A stretch of DNA of 64,000 nucleotides from Hormiphora californensis (taxonomy: Eukaryota; Ctenophora; Tentaculata; Cydippida; Pleurobrachiidae): positions 1,599,966 through 1,663,965 of the forward strand of contig CM035351.1 in assembly GCA_020137815.1 (NCBI GenBank), written 5' to 3'. Below the pieces are notes generated by a model that saw only the letters and a program-made list of their open reading frames with translations, ran no database searches and was not told the DNA's origin. A program made the translations under genes and the position numbers. Below are positions 1 through 12,286 of this stretch, in pieces. Within the stretch, counting starts at the first letter, position 1, and each line of letters starts with the position of its first letter.

Positions 1-1147
1 CCCCCAGATATTGTCTGAGCCCCGGAAGTTTTGGATACGAGACACCACCAACAACATCTACTCCATCTTGTCCGAAACACCCCCTGATGGCCCACAATTT
101 GTTAAACATATCAAATCTGTTCTGAGGTACGAGGAGAAATGGAGCAAATGGAAGAATGAGGGATGTCCCTCCCTCTCTAAACCTGCAGAAAAGGTTTGTT
201 TAGTAGTATGGGTATATTCCATTATTCTCTTTTATACAGGGGTATGTGATGCTTACAGAGGCATGTAATAACTCCTGTCAGCAATAATACAGAGATATTT
301 AGTTTTGTATACCAAATCGTTCCCTATTTATACCACCTGTGCGCTGGATCGTCTCTTTAAGAATTTCTCGACACACACCTGGTGAAACTAACACTACTGT
401 CCAAATCATGCAACACCCATACGTTAAAGCATGCATCTCATGACTCATGTCCTATTCAAATCTTAAGATTAAAGTAATATCTCCTGTTCAGACAAAACAG
501 CAACAAAAGGGTGTACGAAGAACGGTTCGAGCGATGGATTTGAATTCCGAGAAGTTTGATCTTGGTAACCCGACCCTGAATGAACTGTGGAACATCTGCC
601 CGGATAACCTGGCGGCCTGCCAAGATTCTAACAGGAACTTCACCCCTGATGTAGGTGTTTGCGGTAGAAATGGTCTGATAGAAATCAATTTCCGGTAGTC
701 ACACCGCCAAATTATAATTGTTTTTTTTGGCCATGATCTCTACCAATTCCGTCTCCCACACTTTCTTTCGCTATAATTCAAGATATCTCTCCAATATCAC
801 CGGCCATCCCTCGCATCTTTCCCTTCATGAATCTCTAACCAGTAACCATCCCTCCCCTCTCTCCCTTACTTTATTACCGACCATCCCTTCTTTCCCAGAC
901 GTACAAGTTCTTTGAGGAATGTATCGAGCAGTTAGAGCCGGACTCTGGAGTTGAGAAGCAGTACTACCTGACCAATGACACGGCATTTGTTTGGCGCAGT
1001 CTGCGTCTCCTGGCACAACAATCTCACCCTTACTTCCAGCACATTCAGAACACTAAAAACCTGACCCTTACTGACAATCTGCAGAACATAGTAACAATTA
1101 TCGGGAAAGAATACAAGAAAGAAAATGGGGTCATGGAGTGTAACTAG
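1..1147 (+). CDS. THOC1: THO complex subunit 1, 3' part of gene
   Basis: THOC1 (hHpr1) is the scaffold subunit of the nuclear THO/TREX complex, which couples transcription to mRNA export. Three exons are visible: 1-193 (incomplete at the window edge), 492-650 and 899-1147, all joined in phase 0 with GT-AG borders. Recognisable stretches include PPDGPQFVKHIKSVLRYEEK, the ELWNICPDNLAAC block and FFEECIEQLEP followed by WRSLRLLAQQS, in the same order as the C-terminal half of animal THOC1. The protein stops at GVMECN, about 40 residues after the WRSLRLLA block. The C-terminal death domain of vertebrate THOC1 is therefore absent, unless an alternative exon lies in the following intergenic DNA; none was seen. 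Identification by family recall; homology is strong. Confidence 0.88.
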
Positions 1148-3067
<1,920 letters not shown>

Positions 3068-5026
3068 ATGAGGTGTCTCCTGCTGTTAGCCTGCTTTATC
3101 CTTCCAGGTTCGTGTTTTATCCTTACCGAGATAATATCCCATATATCAGATATATCTTCGTTGCATTATTTTCCACATGTGGTTTTGAAAACAATGTCGG
3201 GGTGTTACTGTTATTACACCCTTGCGAGTCCCGATAGGACCAATGACCAAGATCAAACCCACCGATTCACACTTTTGTTCCCCAACTCCATGTGATAATA
3301 TCTCTGCAATATATTGTCCCGGATATATTGAATTTGAACAATGAACATCTTGGGGTGTGTCACAGGTCCAGTTTACACGTGCATTCACGTCCCTGTGCTG
3401 GCTTGATGACTTGTTGAATAACAAGTGATATGGCACTTATCCATGTGTCCACCCAGCCCCGTGTAAACCGGGTGTAAACCACGTGTTAACCTATCTATAA
3501 TTGGACCCCTTGGCCCCTCTGACTAACGATCTGTCCTCTCCCCCTCTATCTCTCACCTAAACCACCGTATAACCTACTGAATCTCTCCCTATCACACCGT
3601 ATATCTCTCACTGCCCATGTTTTTTTACTCCTCTCTCAGCTCTCTCTCACTCCCCCATGTTCCTCTCAGGAGTGTTAAGTATTTCCTGTTACCAATGTGG
3701 CAACTTCGCTGTGTCTGATAAATGTGAGCTGAAGAAGGTACGTAGTAAAGTTCATTCCACTGTCAGTGTGATGTCATGAGAATTGGGATTTTAATAACTG
3801 CTTGTACCCTATTTTCGTTTTTAAAGTTCTGATCAAGGATTAATTCATTCACCTGAATTGGTGTTGAATAGTTAACCGTTACTACCTCTCTCTCCCCAGA
3901 CATGCAGCAGATCAGCTGAGGACTCTTGTTATGTGGCTATTCAGTATCACGATGATGGATCCAAATATTACCAGGCAGGTACTATTTATATTATTACACC
4001 ACTAAAACATAACCATGGGTGTTGTTTTGGGTGATGGGATAGGAAACTCAGACTCACACCGAACTGTGTGCCACAGTGTGGTCGAGGGAGCCACCAGCTT
4101 CGACTTGTTAGTTGTATGTCAATGACCATGAGAGCTCATGGTGCGTTACGATCCAGGTATGTACCTGTCTTCTAACCTCTGGTATTCTGGGCGACTTATA
4201 ATTGCTGGCTATATTTCTTCTCCCATGCACGACCCCTAATTCTCCATCTTTCTGCTTTCTTTCTCTCTCATTCCTATCCTATGTATTCCTTCACTCTCTC
4301 TTCATTGTCCTATTCTGAACTCTCTCTCTCTCCTATCCTGGCCATGTCTCCAATAATTTCCATAATCATTGGGGTGTATCATCTGGTGATTGGTATTCAG
4401 TAGATTCCATTGTTCTGTCGTCCCCAATTGGCAGACCCAAACCGTCTGTATTACTTCTCAATGTACTAGATCAAAAAGAAATACATGACTATAAAATATT
4501 AGTTTACGATACTATCAGATCATTGGCCTGACCCTATTCTCAAGAACAGCGGTCAGAGCATTGGCCTCACAGTTACGATAGGAATTAGGAAATCCCTGAA
4601 ACAAATCATGCCCGTCTCTTCAGGTTGTGCCATTGCCGATGTAGGAACTTGTACCTGTGCCCAAAATGGATGTCAAGACACCACCAAAGATAGTGAAATG
4701 CAGTGTTGCTCCGGAGACAACTGCAATGAGTTCTACAAACTGCCGTGAGTGGGGTTTTTTAGGTAGCAATCATCACATTTATTTATCAATATCATTTGGA
4801 GTGAGTTTCCTATTTACTGACACTTCTCTTAGCTTCGTCCTCCCAATTCAGAAACGACGACAGTAAGAAACCTCCCTACAACAACGGTACTAAGCCTGAT
4901 GATGGAGGTGATGGAGGACAGCAGGAAGAAGTAAAGGATAATGATGATACGGATAACAAAAGTAGCACAGTTTCAAGGACTCTACATGGTCTGTTTGTGG
5001 TGCTTCTAGTCAAGTTATTAGTGTAA
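3068..5026 (+). CDS. Ly6/uPAR three-finger GPI-anchored surface protein
   Basis: Five exons in consistent phase: 3068-3107, 3670-3737, 3900-3978, 4624-4744 and 4852-5026, encoding 160 residues. The N-terminus (MRCLLLLACFILPG) is a signal peptide. The mature part begins with ISCYQCG and ends with the CCSGDNCNEF signature, the typical start and end of a Ly6/uPAR (three-finger) domain with about ten cysteines. A low-complexity D/G/N/K spacer follows, and the C-terminus (TLHGLFVVLLVKLLV) is hydrophobic with no cytoplasmic tail, as expected for GPI anchoring. Members of this family are extracellular binding or decoy proteins; the partner cannot be inferred. Exon 1 carries almost only the signal peptide, a common Ly6 layout. 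An AATAAA-like site lies near 5252. Confidence 0.8.
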
Positions 5027-5630
5027 TTTGAGGGGATCGTTTGGAAGTTTTATAGACATTTTTGACAAATAATTAGAGAAGAAGATTGTTGAGTGTGGAC
5101 AGAAGTTCTTTAAATAGAACGTAATTCTAATTAAAGTTAATCTGGTAGACTTAAACAAGCTTGCCGCTATTTTACCATTTAATTGTCATTTGTTTTCATT
5201 TCCTAATGTTCTTGTTTAATTATTGGTTGGTAAGGAGGTGAAAACATTTGATAATAAAAGTCTTATGAAGGCACTTGTCAGCGCACTAAAAAGTCGGCGC
5301 GCAAATAATTTGAGCGCGTTTTACAACTTAGCGGCGCGCGCGCACCTAAAAATTGGCATGAAATTCGATTCATAAAAATTCGAATTTTTTAAATTTCGAT
5401 TTTAATTTTTTACTTTTCTGGTTGGGATGCGCTGCAGACCCCAAGTGCGCGCGTTTTCCACGGCTTCTTTAGGTTGGAATGCGCTGCAGCCCCCTCATGC
5501 TGCAACGTATGCCAAGACTTTAGGGCCTGTAGCATAGGCCAACTTTTCTGGCGTCCGTCTGGCGCCATCCAGTTGTGCAAACTGGAACAATTCCCCATGA
5601 AAACCTCCCTCTGTCCGAGAACGTTCTGTA
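5027..5630. other. Intergenic, AT-rich and CG-rich patches
   Basis: Contains the 3' flank of the Ly6-like gene, a stretch of GCGC-rich words around 5280-5345 and a GC-rich segment at 5420-5600 in which the word ATGCGCTGCAG occurs twice. No ORF looks protein-like here. The right end is probably part of the LINE remnant that follows. Confidence 0.5.
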
Positions 5631-5813
5631 GATGGAGATAAACTTTTGCTTGAAATCCCCCATCCAAATTACAAGACAACTGATCGTGCATTCAGCGTAT
5701 CGGGACCTCGACTATGGAACAAACTGCCAAGAGAATTGCGTGAATCAGAGACTCTAAAACGTTTTAAAGTGGATCTAAAGACGTTTTTGTTCTGTAGGGC
5801 TTTTGGTGTGTAA
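5631..5813 (+). mobile_element. LINE reverse-transcriptase C-terminal tail (truncated copy)
   Basis: The + strand encodes a 60-residue tail containing TTDRAFSVSGPRLWNKLP and then LRESETLKRFKVDLKTFLF before a stop at 5811. This RAFSV-GPRLWN-LP pattern is the typical end of ORF2 in CR1/Jockey-group non-LTR retrotransposons. Everything upstream of this tail is missing, as in a severely 5'-truncated copy. The A-rich stretch at 6000-6180 and the (TG)n tract at 6222-6305 may be its 3' end or independent simple repeats. Confidence 0.75.
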
Positions 5814-5997
5814 GGAGCTGAAATGTCCATTGTGAAAATAGGAATCCGTTGAATTTCTAGAGTTAGTAGGAGCCAGGAGATATAGAGGAGGTTGTTTGTG
5901 TGTCTGGTGGTCAGTTGTATACTTATTATTGTGTGTGTTCTAGGAAGTGGAGATTTGGGAGTTGATTGGTTTCTTTTATGTGACGGATCCCCAGAAC

Positions 5998-6150
5998 TCG
6001 GTAAAAAAAGAGCCTGGGTTAAAAAATCAAAAAAGCAAAGAAAAAAAAATTAAAAAAAAAAGAAAAAAAAAATCAAAAAATCAAAAAAAAAAAAAATCAA
6101 AAAATCAAAAAATCAAAAAGAGGCAATAATAAAAAGAAAAATTAAAATAA

Positions 6151-6183
<33 letters not shown>

Positions 6184-6219
6184 AGCCCACCCTTCTTTCT
6201 CTCAACCTCTTTTCTTCTA

Positions 6220-6258
<39 letters not shown>

Positions 6259-6310
6259 TGTATGTCTGTGTGTGCGTGTGTGTGTATGTTTGTATGTATG
6301 TGTGTGTTTG
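5998..6310. repeat. A-rich tract followed by (TG)n
   Basis: From 5998 to 6180 the + strand is almost pure A with scattered TC dinucleotides (AAAAAATC words). From 6222 to about 6305 it is alternating TG with a few interruptions. Short Cys-Val ORFs here come from the repeat. Confidence 0.85.
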
Positions 6311-7094
6311 TTCTCTTTCTCGAGCGGTTAAGGGAACAGGATCTTCACTTCATCTGGACCTTATTTGGCATGGTTCTAAGAAGTTTCACTCTATCACGGC
6401 CATGGGCCAAACTGGATATCACATCACAATGTTGCCAAAAGGGATTTGAAGTCTTATCGTTCACTATCATACTCTGCAAGACACGAGTAAACCATTTTTC
6501 AAGACCAAGCTCAACATTAAACCTGATTAAGACCTCATCTTTTACATGACGTGCACACCTTATTGAGACTGGTGTAGTAATTTTTTACGTTGAGATCTAT
6601 GGCCTCTGTTGCGCTATATTTTTCTAGACTTTTGTATGATTCTATCTTATGCTGTTTTGATTAACTTATTAACTATTTATTAACTATTTATTAATTATAT
6701 GTGACAGTTTATGCTGTTTTTTAATTAACTTATTATGTATGTATTTAATTATATGACAACGAGGACTTTCGGAAGGACATTGATACGAAGATGCGCTTTA
6801 GAAAGCGAGTTTTGATCGAAAGGACGCTTTAGTATAAGTCGATCGAGATAAACACTTTTCGCTCAAAAGCGATTTATAAATGTTAAATGTTATTGTTGTT
6901 GTTGTTATTGTATCCAGTCAAGTGTAGAAATATCGTTCTGTAGAGTATATCACGATATGGGAATTTTGAAAATTCAATTTTCCAGCGGCTGGAGTCCAGC
7001 CATTTCCTATAATCTTCTTTAAACAAACAAACAAATTAATTTGAGTTTCAGCAACATGGCGATGTAACGGCCCCAAAGGGCAGAACGTAAGATA

Positions 7095-8223
7095 ATGGCA
7101 GACGAACAACGAGAATTGGACTTTGCTGTAAGACGGATTCTGACGCTGGCCAAAAGTGGAGAGAGCTCTGTCGCTGGCAATGTCTTAAAAAAGTGCAGGA
7201 GCAGTCCAGATTTCAACGATGCTGAAATACCGTCATCAGTTAAAATCAACTCTGTACACACGAAATATGAGCTAAAGCAACTGATTGAAGAAATGAGCTT
7301 TGCAACGTTTATTGTTCTAAAACACTTTGAGCGTCATATCTTTGCCGAGAAATCCCCTGAGATGGTACTCAAAGAGGAGCGAGATGAACTCAAAGAGGAG
7401 CGAGATGAACTGTTGAGAAAATCTCTCGAGTTGCAGGAGCAGGAGGAGAAGTTGAAAGTGGAGTGTGATGATCTTTTGAGAAGAACTGTCAAGTTACAAG
7501 AGCAGGTTATTGAGCTTCAGGGCGAGCAACTGAATCGAGTTACCGAGACGGTACAGAAAGATTTGCGTACTTTCTCTGCAGTCGTCACACAGAATTGTAA
7601 GACTGCGTTTGCATCGAAAAAGATCCAGAAAGCCGTGGAAAAGGTCACGCACAAGCCAGTTGATACCGGCCCAGACAGATCGAAAAATCTGATGGTGTTT
7701 GGTCTACCGGAATGTGAGGATGAAACTGAATCTGTGTTAAAGGGTGAAGTGGAAAATGTTTTTGCTGAGCTAGGCGAGAAACCGACCATAGAAGCTAGAA
7801 GGGTGGGTTTGAAACGGGGAGGAAGGGAGAGACCAGTGATTGTGAAGCTACAGTCTACATATCCCTTGCAAGATATACACCGCAGTACGATTCTAACTGT
7901 TTTAGCTGCTTTGCCTTCTGGAGAAGGCTCAGCAGCATTTCCCTACTCTGAGAGTAGGGAAATGCTTGTATTGTTCATACTATTATTTTTTTAATAAGGG
8001 CGCGGGGGAGGTGCAACAGCACAAGGAAATGCTGCTGAGCCTTCTCCAGAAGGCAAAGCAGCTAAAACAGTTAGAATCGTACTGCGGTGTATATCTTGCA
8101 AGGGATATGTCCTTCGCAGAGAGAAGTGAGAGGAGAGAACTCCACCAAACGTTGAAGGAGTTGAGGGACTCGAATCCTGGAGGCCAATTCCGGGTACGGA
8201 GGGGGGTGATAGACTTTTCATAA
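7095..8223 (+). pseudogene. LINE ORF1-like nucleic-acid-binding protein, disrupted
   Basis: The frame from 7095 encodes an N-terminal helical region, a coiled coil with a duplicated KEERDE unit (about residues 90-150) and then an RRM-like segment beginning KNLMVFGLPE near residue 200. This architecture matches ORF1 proteins of L1/CR1-type LINEs. At 7857 the frame enters an inverted copy of downstream sequence and ends at 7994. The true continuation (YLARDMSFAERSERRELHQ, the conserved end of this domain) lies at about 8025-8220 in another frame. The copy is therefore inactivated. No ORF2 follows on this strand. Confidence 0.7.
7857..8110. repeat. 86-bp perfect inverted repeat inside the LINE ORF1
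   Basis: Bases 7857-7942 are the exact reverse complement of 8025-8110, separated by 82 bases. Immediately inside the left arm is a small palindrome (ACTCTGAGAGT) and a second copy of the arm's GGAAATGCT terminus. The right arm is the authentic coding sequence (it completes the ORF1 domain), so the left arm plus spacer is an inserted inverted duplication. Confidence 0.93.
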
Positions 8224-8716
8224 TGGGTATCTTCAATGAACTTTAATATCTATCGGTAACCCGTATTTGCCCACAAAAAAGGGGCTTATTTATACAATCA
8301 AATTGTGTAAATTATATAGATTTAATAATAATATAAAAAAAACAAGGCCAGGCAATCAACTGAGTTTAGCCTTTAGGTTACCTGGACGAGTTGCTCTACC
8401 AGCGAAGGTGACTTTATTTTGTTGCAACCGACGTTTGGACTTTGGCCCAAGCGGCAAACCCCAAAACTCAACGAAGACGGAGGCTGGATGGATATGTAGC
8501 GTATGCCAATAATTTACTGATTTCTGACTCATTAGAGCGGCTGGACCCCACTTATTTACTTTCGATGTACGGTCTCGAGCTTTCATAACCTCTTTTAAAA
8601 TCGTGAAGATTTCAGATTCTTTAGAATGAAGTTATCAGTCATGCACTACTGCAAACTATCAGTAAATTCCAGCCACCTTTAGCTTTGAAAATATGACAAT
8701 GCTTACCTGATAAGAT
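8224..8716. other. Short intergenic stretch before JMJD7
   Basis: AT-rich sequence with an A-rich tract near 8330, probably the 3' flank of the LINE remnant, then about 350 bases without coding signal that should hold the JMJD7 promoter. No structured repeat was found. Confidence 0.5.
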
Positions 8717-10188
8717 ATGAATACTATCGGAAATAGTTTGGAATCTTTATCTAATGAGCTGTATTTATTGTGCATTAGCGGATCTGTTCCTGTAAAAACG
8801 ATCAAGAAACCCGAAACGCCCGCTGAGATTTCTTCCTTTTACAGGAAATACGTTTCAAAGAATATTCCCGTGAAGCTTACAGGTTTGTCATTCGTCAGTA
8901 TCAGCATCAAATGGTGTGGTTAAATCAGGTTTTACAGGTTGTGTTGATGACTGGGACGCACTAAAGAAATGGGAGGACGGGTACCTGCTGGACAGGATAG
9001 GTGACTGTAATGTAACTGTTGCTGTAACTCCCAATGGATTAGCGGATGCTATCCACAAGAGACAGTTTACACTACCATATGAAACGTTAGTGAGTCTACG
9101 TAACTTAAACTTGGATTAGCAAACATCATCATAGTCCTGATTTATTCCAGGTCTATGATGTTTAAAGATTTTCTGGCTGAGTTAAGAAATCCACGGAAAG
9201 ATCGAGTGCTCTACCTCCAGAAACAGAACGATAGTTTCAACTCAGAATTTGTAACTCTTCTTCTGGACATTGAGAGTGATCCCGCCTGGGCTAGGAAGGT
9301 ATTTCAGATGTAAGTAATGTCTTGTCTGGTACCTTGCAGACTATAACCTCTCCCTCTCCATTATAGGTCCCCTGATGCAGTTAACTTTTGGATGGGAGAT
9401 AAACGAGCCATTTCATCAAGTAAGTGTGCAGCCTCGTTATTTCACAAACCTATTCTATGACCGTGGGAAATTTCACAAAACCGAAGTGAGGGTCTTTTTA
9501 GTTTGTGTTTTACTTACTAAGAGGATTAGTCCCGCTGACTTTCAACCCATTTCAGTGCACAAGGATCCATATGAAAATGTGTATAGTGTTATCAGGGGGA
9601 AGAAACGGTTTACTTTATTTCCTCCAACTGACAGGCCCCTCATTCCATATCGCACCTTCCCTGTTTCTAAATACACTGAGGATGGCACTCTTCTATCAGA
9701 GGTAGGGAGTTGGGAGTGCATGCTGTTTCTCCATTAAACCGTCTTTCTGTCTACACTAGGGTACAGATAAGGTCCAGTGGATAGATTTAGATCAGCGGGA
9801 CCCGATCAGGAATGCACCTCCCCAATGTCACCCTGTTATCGTGGAAGTGGAGGAGGGTGAGACCCTCTATCTTCCCTCCATGTGGTTCCATCACGTCCAA
9901 CAAACACATGGAACTATAGGTAATTTGATCCTGTTCCTTATTCTTGTGTCGGGTGTCCCATACAATTGGATCGAGTCCTTTTAATTCCTATTTTATTGTC
10001 TCATTGATACAATTGGATCAAGTCCTATTTGGTTGTCCCACACAATCTGTTTCAACAACATTCCCCTCTCAGCGGTGAACCACTGGTACGATATCGACTA
10101 TGGACCATCCTATGGTCTGTTCGAGGTCCTGGATACACTAACAAGGGAACACGTTGAAATTCCACATGATGGCGAAGAATTATGTTAG
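8717..10188 (+). CDS. JMJD7: JMJD7-like JmjC 2-oxoglutarate lysyl hydroxylase
   Basis: Seven exons in consistent phase: 8717-8882, 8938-9085, 9151-9309, 9367-9419, 9556-9701, 9760-9919 and 10073-10188, giving 315 residues, close to human JMJD7. The order of conserved blocks matches the family: TVAVTPNGLADAI, then MSPDAVNFWMGDKRAISS, then the Fe(II)-binding HKD at the start of exon 5 (HKDPYENVYSVIRGKKRF), then LYLPSMWFHHVQQ with the distal metal histidine, then AVNHWYDIDY. Human JMJD7 hydroxylates a lysine in the translation-factor GTPases DRG1/2 in the cytosol; the same role is inferred here because the catalytic triad is intact. The short introns (mostly 50-160 bases) are typical of this window. 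Confidence 0.93.
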
Positions 10189-10291
10189 TTTTATAAAGAA
10201 GTTTTAGGGATCAATTGAACTGATTGAAATTAATTTATATTTGATTACCAACCATGTGATTTGTGTTAGCATGTGATATAGCAGCAGAGAG

Positions 10292-11064
10292 ATGGGTAAC
10301 TGTATGTGTTTCTATGTTCCCAAGGATGAAGAAGAGGATGGCTTTGTAGACAAAACAGCAAGCTCCCGATCCCAACCAACACAGGTACTAGTTTGTGTGA
10401 GTCACACTGTGAGTGTTCAGGTAATACTGAGACGGTGAAGTAATGAGTATCTACTGAGAAGTTCTGGGACAGAGAATAATACAATCAGTGGTTGTACGTA
10501 AGACTGCTGACATTTCAATAACAACTACCCTTCCTAGGAGGAGCGACGAAGGGCAGCAGCTGAGGCGGCAGATCGGCGAGCAGCAGAGTCAAATAACAGG
10601 GGGATTAAGGACCCTGGTAGTGTAAGAAGGTTGGAAGAGAAGAGAGAACAAATAGAGCAGAGACAACAAGCTGGAGATAATCTTGATAATGCTCCTCTGA
10701 AGGTAACAACTAGTTGTTATATCATGCTGTGTGTTAGAAGTGTGGGTATTATTATTTATTAGTCCCTACCGCCCCTTGGTAGTACTTTATGACCGGGCAA
10801 AGTAACCAAACGGCCCCTCTATCAGTGGTCATCCGACGTGGGATTCGACGTGGAATTCGAACAGATGAGAGAGGCGCGCCACGCTAAGCAAATGTTGCCA
10901 CGCTTCAATTCTCTCTCGTTAGTCTTTACGTCTCTCTCACTACGAATGCGCGGCGCATCCCACGTCGAATTTCTCGTCGAATTTCACGTTATAGGTCGAG
11001 ATATGGCAATTATGTCGGATGACCACTGTAACTTGTTGTTTCTTTCCAGTGGACTGCAGGATAA
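10292..11064 (+). CDS. SVIP: Small VCP/p97-interacting protein
   Basis: Three exons: 10292-10384, 10538-10702 and 11050-11064, encoding 90 residues. The N-terminus MGNCMC is a myristoylation plus palmitoylation signal. Exon 2 encodes the Arg/Ala-rich VIM-type p97-binding helix (ERRRAAAEAADRR) followed by RGIKDPGSVRRLEEKREQIE, and the last exon adds only WTAG, matching the LRWTVS-type end of vertebrate SVIP. SVIP sits on ER or lysosomal membranes and binds p97 to restrain ERAD. Intron 2 carries a small inverted-repeat element at 10823-11028. Although the protein is tiny, the N-terminal motif, helix and final Trp-Thr all agree with the family. Confidence 0.85.
10823..11028. mobile_element. MITE-like element in SVIP intron 2
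   Basis: The left end CAGTGGTCATCCGAC is the exact inverted repeat of the right end, giving 15-bp terminal inverted repeats on a 206-bp element. Subterminal copies of ATTCGACGTGG-type words occur in both orientations. No coding capacity. Target duplication is not clear from the flanks. Confidence 0.75.
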
Positions 11065-11397
11065 CGCAGTTTAAATAACAACTTGGGTAATAACAAGTCA
11101 ACTGGAACTGCCTCTTTGAGTGTACCAACTATCAGGTCTACAAGATGACTCGCAACTATTTGTTATGTCTTCTTTGAAAGTTTGTCAGAAATCAGATATA
11201 TATTTATCAGGGATTTAGTGTGTTGTTTTTCTGTATAATTTGAGTTTGTAGTTTGTATTAACCAGATTTAGTTTAGAAATATTGTCTGGATCTGTTTCTA
11301 TTTCCTCATTTATCATGCCTCAACTTTCCCTCCCTCGTTCTCTCTCACTTTGACTTCTCTCTCACTTTGATCTCTCCCACCTCTCTCTCTTCTCTTT

Positions 11398-12083
11398 ATG
11401 GGTAACGTGTGTTGTTTGTGTTGTTACTCTCCTATCGGGGGACTCTCATCACCAGAACCACCCACCATTCAACCACCTGTAAGTTTCCTGATACTACTCA
11501 GTGACAACTAGACAGTAGTTGGTAATGAAATAAGAAATTATCCCTCCGCACAAGCTCACTGATACAATGGGGATACAATTTTCAGTGACAATTATAACAG
11601 AAGATAATAGATATGGCAGTAGATAATCATTATATATAATCACCTATCCTAATATCGTGAACCATCCCCCCTCAGCTGCCACCCTCCCAGTGTATATCCA
11701 CCCAGACCCCGGTAGTTGCCTCCCGAGATCCAGAAAAGTACAGGACACTCAGTGCCCCTGCCCTGGTAGTCAGTCACCATGACGACATTATGGAGGATCA
11801 GGTTGCCAGGCAACCACTTATAGATGAAGAGGAGGAGGAAGATGGTGTTTCTGAGATAGGGAAATCTGAAGTGTTGGGTGGAGAGGAAGGGAGGACATCA
11901 CGGGGCCAGCAGACCTCAGAAGGCAGCACTTCTCGACCGTCATCTGTCCGGTCTTCTCCCATTCCTAGTACGCGAGATAACTTTGCTCAGGCGTATCTGG
12001 TTCACAAGGGATTGCGGTTGTTAGGTGGTGGGCTTAGTCCCAAGTCAGCTCGTAAACAACATCACAGAAATTTGTCACGATAA
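11398..12083 (+). CDS. Unrecognised small dually acylated protein (MGNVCC)
   Basis: Two exons, 11398-11478 and 11676-12083, phase 0 junction, 162 residues. The N-terminus MGNVCCLCC fits N-myristoylation (Gly2) with neighbouring palmitoylatable cysteines, so plasma-membrane or endomembrane attachment is likely. The middle has an acidic cluster after a dileucine-like ARQPLIDEEEEED, then a Ser/Pro/Arg-rich stretch, and the C-terminus is basic (LSPKSARKQHHRNLSR). I do not recognise a family. It lies directly between SVIP, which also begins MGN-C-C, and SIN3, all on the same strand. It could be a rapidly evolving adaptor or a diverged relative of lysosomal scaffold proteins; neither is demonstrated. 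Confidence 0.62.
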
Positions 12084-12286
12084 TATTATGAACTTGTAGT
12101 TTTAATCAACTCATTCCCCTCCCTCACACTATATTGTACTTTTTGTAAACCTCGTCCCCATCCCCGACACCAATAACTAACTTCTTCACCTATTATAGCT
12201 AACTCCCTCCCCTAGCAAGGCGCCTCTATGAAACCAGCCCCCCACCACACCCCCTAACTCCCTCCCCTATATTGTATAGCGCCTCT

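Noticed and set aside
4040-4155. Extra exon in the Ly6-like gene (GACTCACACC... ending before GTATGT)
   Set aside because: The exons at 3900-3978 and 4624-4744 already join in phase and give the expected K-Y-Y-Q-A-G-C junction.
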